Assembly: GCA_029884035.1 (NCBI GenBank)
Contig: JAOUIM010000145.1
Coordinates: 1 to 8,322 of the forward strand
Reading direction: 5' to 3'
DNA: 8,322 nucleotides
Origin: Aquincola sp.
Lineage (GTDB): Bacteria; Pseudomonadota; Gammaproteobacteria; Burkholderiales; Burkholderiaceae_C
The position numbers and the translations under genes are program-made. Shown here in pieces: positions 6,086-8,322 of this stretch. Numbering within the stretch: position 1 is the stretch's first letter; each line of letters begins with the position of its first letter. Under the pieces are notes generated by a model. That model saw nothing but the letters and a program-made list of their open reading frames with translations, had not been told where the DNA came from and did not search any database.

Positions 6086-6166
6086 ATGACCCCCAAGCTC
6101 GCTGCGCTCGCGGCCCCCCCAAGGGGGCGCGCTCATCCGGCAAGGGAGCGGCCCAGCGCCGGATGA
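6086..6166 (+). repeat. GC-rich hairpin repeat, copy 2
   Basis: The second unit, offset 82 bp from copy 1. It differs only in the central stem, where copy 1 has CCCCCCGAGGGGGCGC and this copy has CCCCCCCAAGGGGGCGCGC, and in CTC versus CAA before the GGGAGCGG block. The terminal inverted repeat is conserved: TCATCCGGC (6133-6141) and GCCGGATGA (6158-6166). It ends 4 nt before the yaeQ ATG, so its last bases (GGATGAG) occupy the position of the ribosome binding site. Confidence 0.85.
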
Positions 6167-6170
6167 GACC

Positions 6171-6728
6171 ATGGCACTGAAGTCCACCATCTACAAAGTA
6201 CAGCTTCAGTTGGCCGACATGGACCGCGGCGTCTACGGCGAGCACGCGCTGACGGTGGCGCTCCACCCGAGCGAGACCGAGGAGCGCCTGATGGTGCGCC
6301 TGCTGGCCTATGCGGTGCACGTGCCCGCCGACGATCACCGCGGTTCGCTCGAGTTCGCGCGCGGCCTGTCGGACACCGACGAGCCCGATCTCTGGCAGCA
6401 CGACCTGTCGGGCGTGCTGGTGCAATGGATCGAGGTCGGCCTGCCCGACGAGCGCCGCATGCTGCGCGCCGCCGCGCGTGCCGAGCGGGCCACGTTCATC
6501 GCCTACGCCTCGAGCACGCCGGTGTGGTGGGCCGGGGTGAAGAACAAACTCACCCGCACCGAGCGACTGTCGGTCTGGCAGTTGCCGGCCGGGCAGAGCC
6601 AGGCGCTGGCCGCGCTGGCCAAACGCTCGATGCAGTTGCAGTTCACCGTGCAGGACGGCCAGGTGTGGTGCCACGCCGGCGACACGACGGTCGAACTTTC
6701 ACTCGTGCCGCTGCTCCACGACGCATGA
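6171..6728 (+). CDS. yaeQ: YaeQ family protein
   Basis: A 185-residue cytoplasmic protein of the YaeQ family (PF07152), close to the usual length of about 180. Recognisable family blocks in order are: N-terminal MALKSTIYKVQLQLADMDRG, HPSETEERLMVRLLAYA (around residues 32-48), FARGLSDTDEPDLW, then WIEVGLPDERRM and, near the end, SMQLQFTVQDGQVWC. The fold is related to PD-(D/E)xK nucleases, and the acidic residues in DTDEPD and WIE sit where that core would be. Nuclease activity is not established for the family, and its role is unknown; in enterobacteria it has been linked to suppression of RfaH loss. The ATG at 6171 matches the family N-terminus exactly. Its 3' end overlaps the peptidase start as ATGA. 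The upstream region is entirely repeat sequence, so it probably depends on transcription from the AhpD-like gene or on a weak promoter in the repeats. Confidence 0.95.
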   Translation: MALKSTIYKVQLQLADMDRGVYGEHALTVALHPSETEERLMVRLLAYAVHVPADDHRGSLEFARGLSDTDEPDLWQHDLSGVLVQWIEVGLPDERRMLRAAARAERATFIAYASSTPVWWAGVKNKLTRTERLSVWQLPAGQSQALAALAKRSMQLQFTVQDGQVWCHAGDTTVELSLVPLLHDA

Positions 6729-8322
6729 GACGCCTTCCCGCCTTGCTGCTCGCTGCCACCATGCTCGTTTCCAACGTTCTCGCCCAAGCGCCCGACGCCG
6801 ACCCCTACCTCGGGCTCGAAGACGTGCAGGGCGACGAGGCCCTGGCCTGGGTGCGCGAGCGCAACCGCGAGTCACGTGCATTGCTGGAAAAGCAGCCGCG
6901 GTTCGACGCCACCCGCGCGCGTATCCTCGAGATCCTCGACTCGAAGGAGAAGATTCCCAGTGTCAGCCGCCAGGGCGACTGGTTCTACAACCTGTGGCAG
7001 GACGAGAAGAGCCCGCGCGGGCTGTGGCGCCGTACGACGCTGGCCGAATACCGCATGCCCGAACCCGCGTGGGAGACGGTGCTCGACCTCGACGCGCTCG
7101 GCGCGGCCGAGAAGGAGAACTGGGTCTGGAAGGGCGCGAACTGCTTCGGCCCGGCGTATGCGCGCTGCATCGTTGCCCTGTCGCGCGGCGGCGCCGACGC
7201 TGCGGTGCAACGCGAATTCGATCTCGTCGCCAAACGCTTCGTGCCCGCGAGCGACGGGGGCTTCACGTTGCCCGAAGCCAAGTCGTCGGTCGACTGGATC
7301 GACCTCGACACCGTCTACGTCGGGACCGACTTCGGGCCCGGCTCGATGACCGAGGCAGGCTATCCGCGCGTGATCAGGCGCTGGCAGCGCGGCGCCCCGC
7401 TCGCGCAGGCTGCGATCGTTTTCGAGGGCCAGAGCAAGGACGTGGCCGCGTTCGCCAGCGTCGATCGCACCCCCGGCTTCGAGCGCACCGTGTTCGGCCG
7501 CTACACGGACTTCTACAACTCGGTTCAATGGCTGCTGGGTGCCGACGGCGAATTGCAGCCGCTCGATTACCCGAGCGACGCGCGCTTCGCGTTCTGGCGC
7601 GATCGCGTGCTGATCGGGCTGAAGAGCGACTGGGCGGTGGGCGGCCGCACCTGGCCGCGCGGCAGCCTGCTGGTGGCCGACGCGGCGGCCTATCTGAAGG
7701 GCGAACGCCGCTTCGAGGCACTGTTCACGCCCACGGCGACGCGCTCGCTCGACGGCTTCACGGTGACGGCCAGCCGCGTGTTGCTGACGATCCTGGACAA
7801 CGTGGCCGGGCGCGTCGAGGAGTGGCGCGCCGAGGGCGGCCGCTGGAGTCGGCGTGAGGTCGCGGCGCCCTTCCCCGGCACGCTCGGCGTCACTGCACTG
7901 CACGATCCGTTGCTGGGCGATCGCGATGCTCTGGCCGAGCAGTACCTGCTCACCTACACCGACTTCCTCACGCCCGACTCGCTGATGCTGGGCAGAACCG
8001 GCAGCGACGCGCGCGAGACACTCAAGTCGCGCCCGCGCTTTTTCGACAGCACGGGCATGAAGGTCGAGCAGCGCTTTGCAACGTCGAAGGATGGCACGCG
8101 CGTTCCCTACTTCGTGGTCTGGCCCAAGGGCGCCAAGGCCGATGGCGCCAACCCGACGCTGCTCTACGGCTACGGCGGCTTCGAGGTTTCGCAGCAGCCT
8201 TGGTACTCGGGCGGTTTCGGCAGCGCCTGGTACGGCCGTGGTGGTGTGCTCGCGGTGGCCAACATCCGCGGCGGCGGCGAGTTCGGGCCTGCGTGGCACC
8301 GCGCTGCGATCCGCGAGCACAA
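6725..8322 (+). CDS. Prolyl oligopeptidase-family (S9) serine peptidase, 3'-truncated by window edge
   Basis: 532 codons are visible with no stop; the reading frame continues past the right edge. Residues 1-20 form a signal peptide (MRRLPALLLAATMLVSNVLA, cleavage before QAPD), so the enzyme is probably periplasmic. DPYLGLEDVQGDEALAWV follows, the typical start of the S9A N-terminal region. Residues about 60-430 would form the seven-bladed propeller that gates access to the active site. The catalytic domain begins with KVEQRFATSKDGTRVPYFV, then LLYGYGGFEVS (Y481-F486), which carries the oxyanion-hole tyrosine, and GGVLAVANIRGGGEFGPAWH (506-525). The catalytic Ser, Asp and His lie beyond the window, so activity cannot be judged. 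Family members cleave short proline-containing peptides. The ATG overlaps the yaeQ stop as ATGA and has no Shine-Dalgarno, indicating translational coupling. Confidence 0.92.
   Translation, partial: MRRLPALLLAATMLVSNVLAQAPDADPYLGLEDVQGDEALAWVRERNRESRALLEKQPRFDATRARILEILDSKEKIPSVSRQGDWFYNLWQDEKSPRGLWRRTTLAEYRMPEPAWETVLDLDALGAAEKENWVWKGANCFGPAYARCIVALSRGGADAAVQREFDLVAKRFVPASDGGFTLPEAKSSVDWIDLDTVYVGTDFGPGSMTEAGYPRVIRRWQRGAPLAQAAIVFEGQSKDVAAFASVDRTPGFERTVFGRYTDFYNSVQWLLGADGELQPLDYPSDARFAFWRDRVLIGLKSDWAVGGRTWPRGSLLVADAAAYLKGERRFEALFTPTATRSLDGFTVTASRVLLTILDNVAGRVEEWRAEGGRWSRREVAAPFPGTLGVTALHDPLLGDRDALAEQYLLTYTDFLTPDSLMLGRTGSDARETLKSRPRFFDSTGMKVEQRFATSKDGTRVPYFVVWPKGAKADGANPTLLYGYGGFEVSQQPWYSGGFGSAWYGRGGVLAVANIRGGGEFGPAWHRAAIREH

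Noticed and set aside
6004..6166. CRISPR-like or transposon-end reading of the paired repeats
   Set aside because: Only two units, directly adjacent with a 4-bp gap and no spacers. No transposase, no target-site duplication and no flanking mobile gene.
5291..6190. 299-codon minus-strand frame across the repeats and AhpD-like gene
   Set aside because: Its N-terminal part is translated hairpin repeat (two copies of an RSELGG/RAQRAWG-type phrase), so it is an artefact of the repeats.
6872..8320. 482-codon open frame on the minus strand
   Set aside because: It mirrors the S9 peptidase frame, which carries a signal peptide and the YGYGGF and RGGGEFG motifs. The antisense translation has no recognisable features.

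Overview
The window is GC-rich bacterial chromosome, tightly packed and with strong G/C preference at third codon positions. Gene content (TupBCA, YaeQ, an S9 peptidase, aromatic-type flavin hydroxylase) and the GC hairpin repeats suggest a betaproteobacterium of the order Burkholderiales (Comamonadaceae or the Rubrivivax/Leptothrix group). This placement is inferred from the style of the sequence, not from a marker gene. No rRNA, tRNA, CRISPR array, transposase or phage gene was seen.

Layout. Positions 1-5294 hold six genes, all on the minus strand. In transcription order they are tupB (permease), tupC (ATPase), tupA (periplasmic binding protein, TTG start), a metallo-beta-lactamase-fold hydrolase, a VOC/glyoxalase-fold protein, and an FAD-dependent aromatic hydroxylase that runs off the left edge. 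Most junctions are overlapping or very short. The one gap that could separate two units is the 54 bp between tupA and the hydrolase, which holds an imperfect stem-loop. A 101-bp divergent intergenic region (5295-5395) separates this block from three plus-strand genes: a carboxymuconolactone decarboxylase/AhpD-like protein, yaeQ, and a signal-peptide-bearing prolyl-oligopeptidase-family peptidase that runs off the right edge. Between the AhpD-like gene and yaeQ lie two tandem copies of an approximately 80-bp GC-rich hairpin repeat.

How the genes fit together. TupA, TupB and TupC form a complete high-affinity tungstate ABC importer. The hydroxylase, VOC protein and hydrolase look like a small catabolic module for an aromatic or related cyclic compound: ring hydroxylation, possibly followed by isomerisation or cleavage and hydrolysis. 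The substrate cannot be read from the sequence. YaeQ and the S9 peptidase are translationally coupled by an ATGA overlap but have no obvious shared function.

Most of the window is ordinary accessory metabolism, and no clearly new system was found. The points most worth a second look are a 27-residue in-frame low-complexity insertion in the hydroxylase, a hydrolase that keeps one zinc site but has lost the residues of the second, the paired hairpin repeats directly upstream of yaeQ, and an 11-bp tandem duplication plus a perfect 12-bp palindrome at the VOC-hydroxylase junction.
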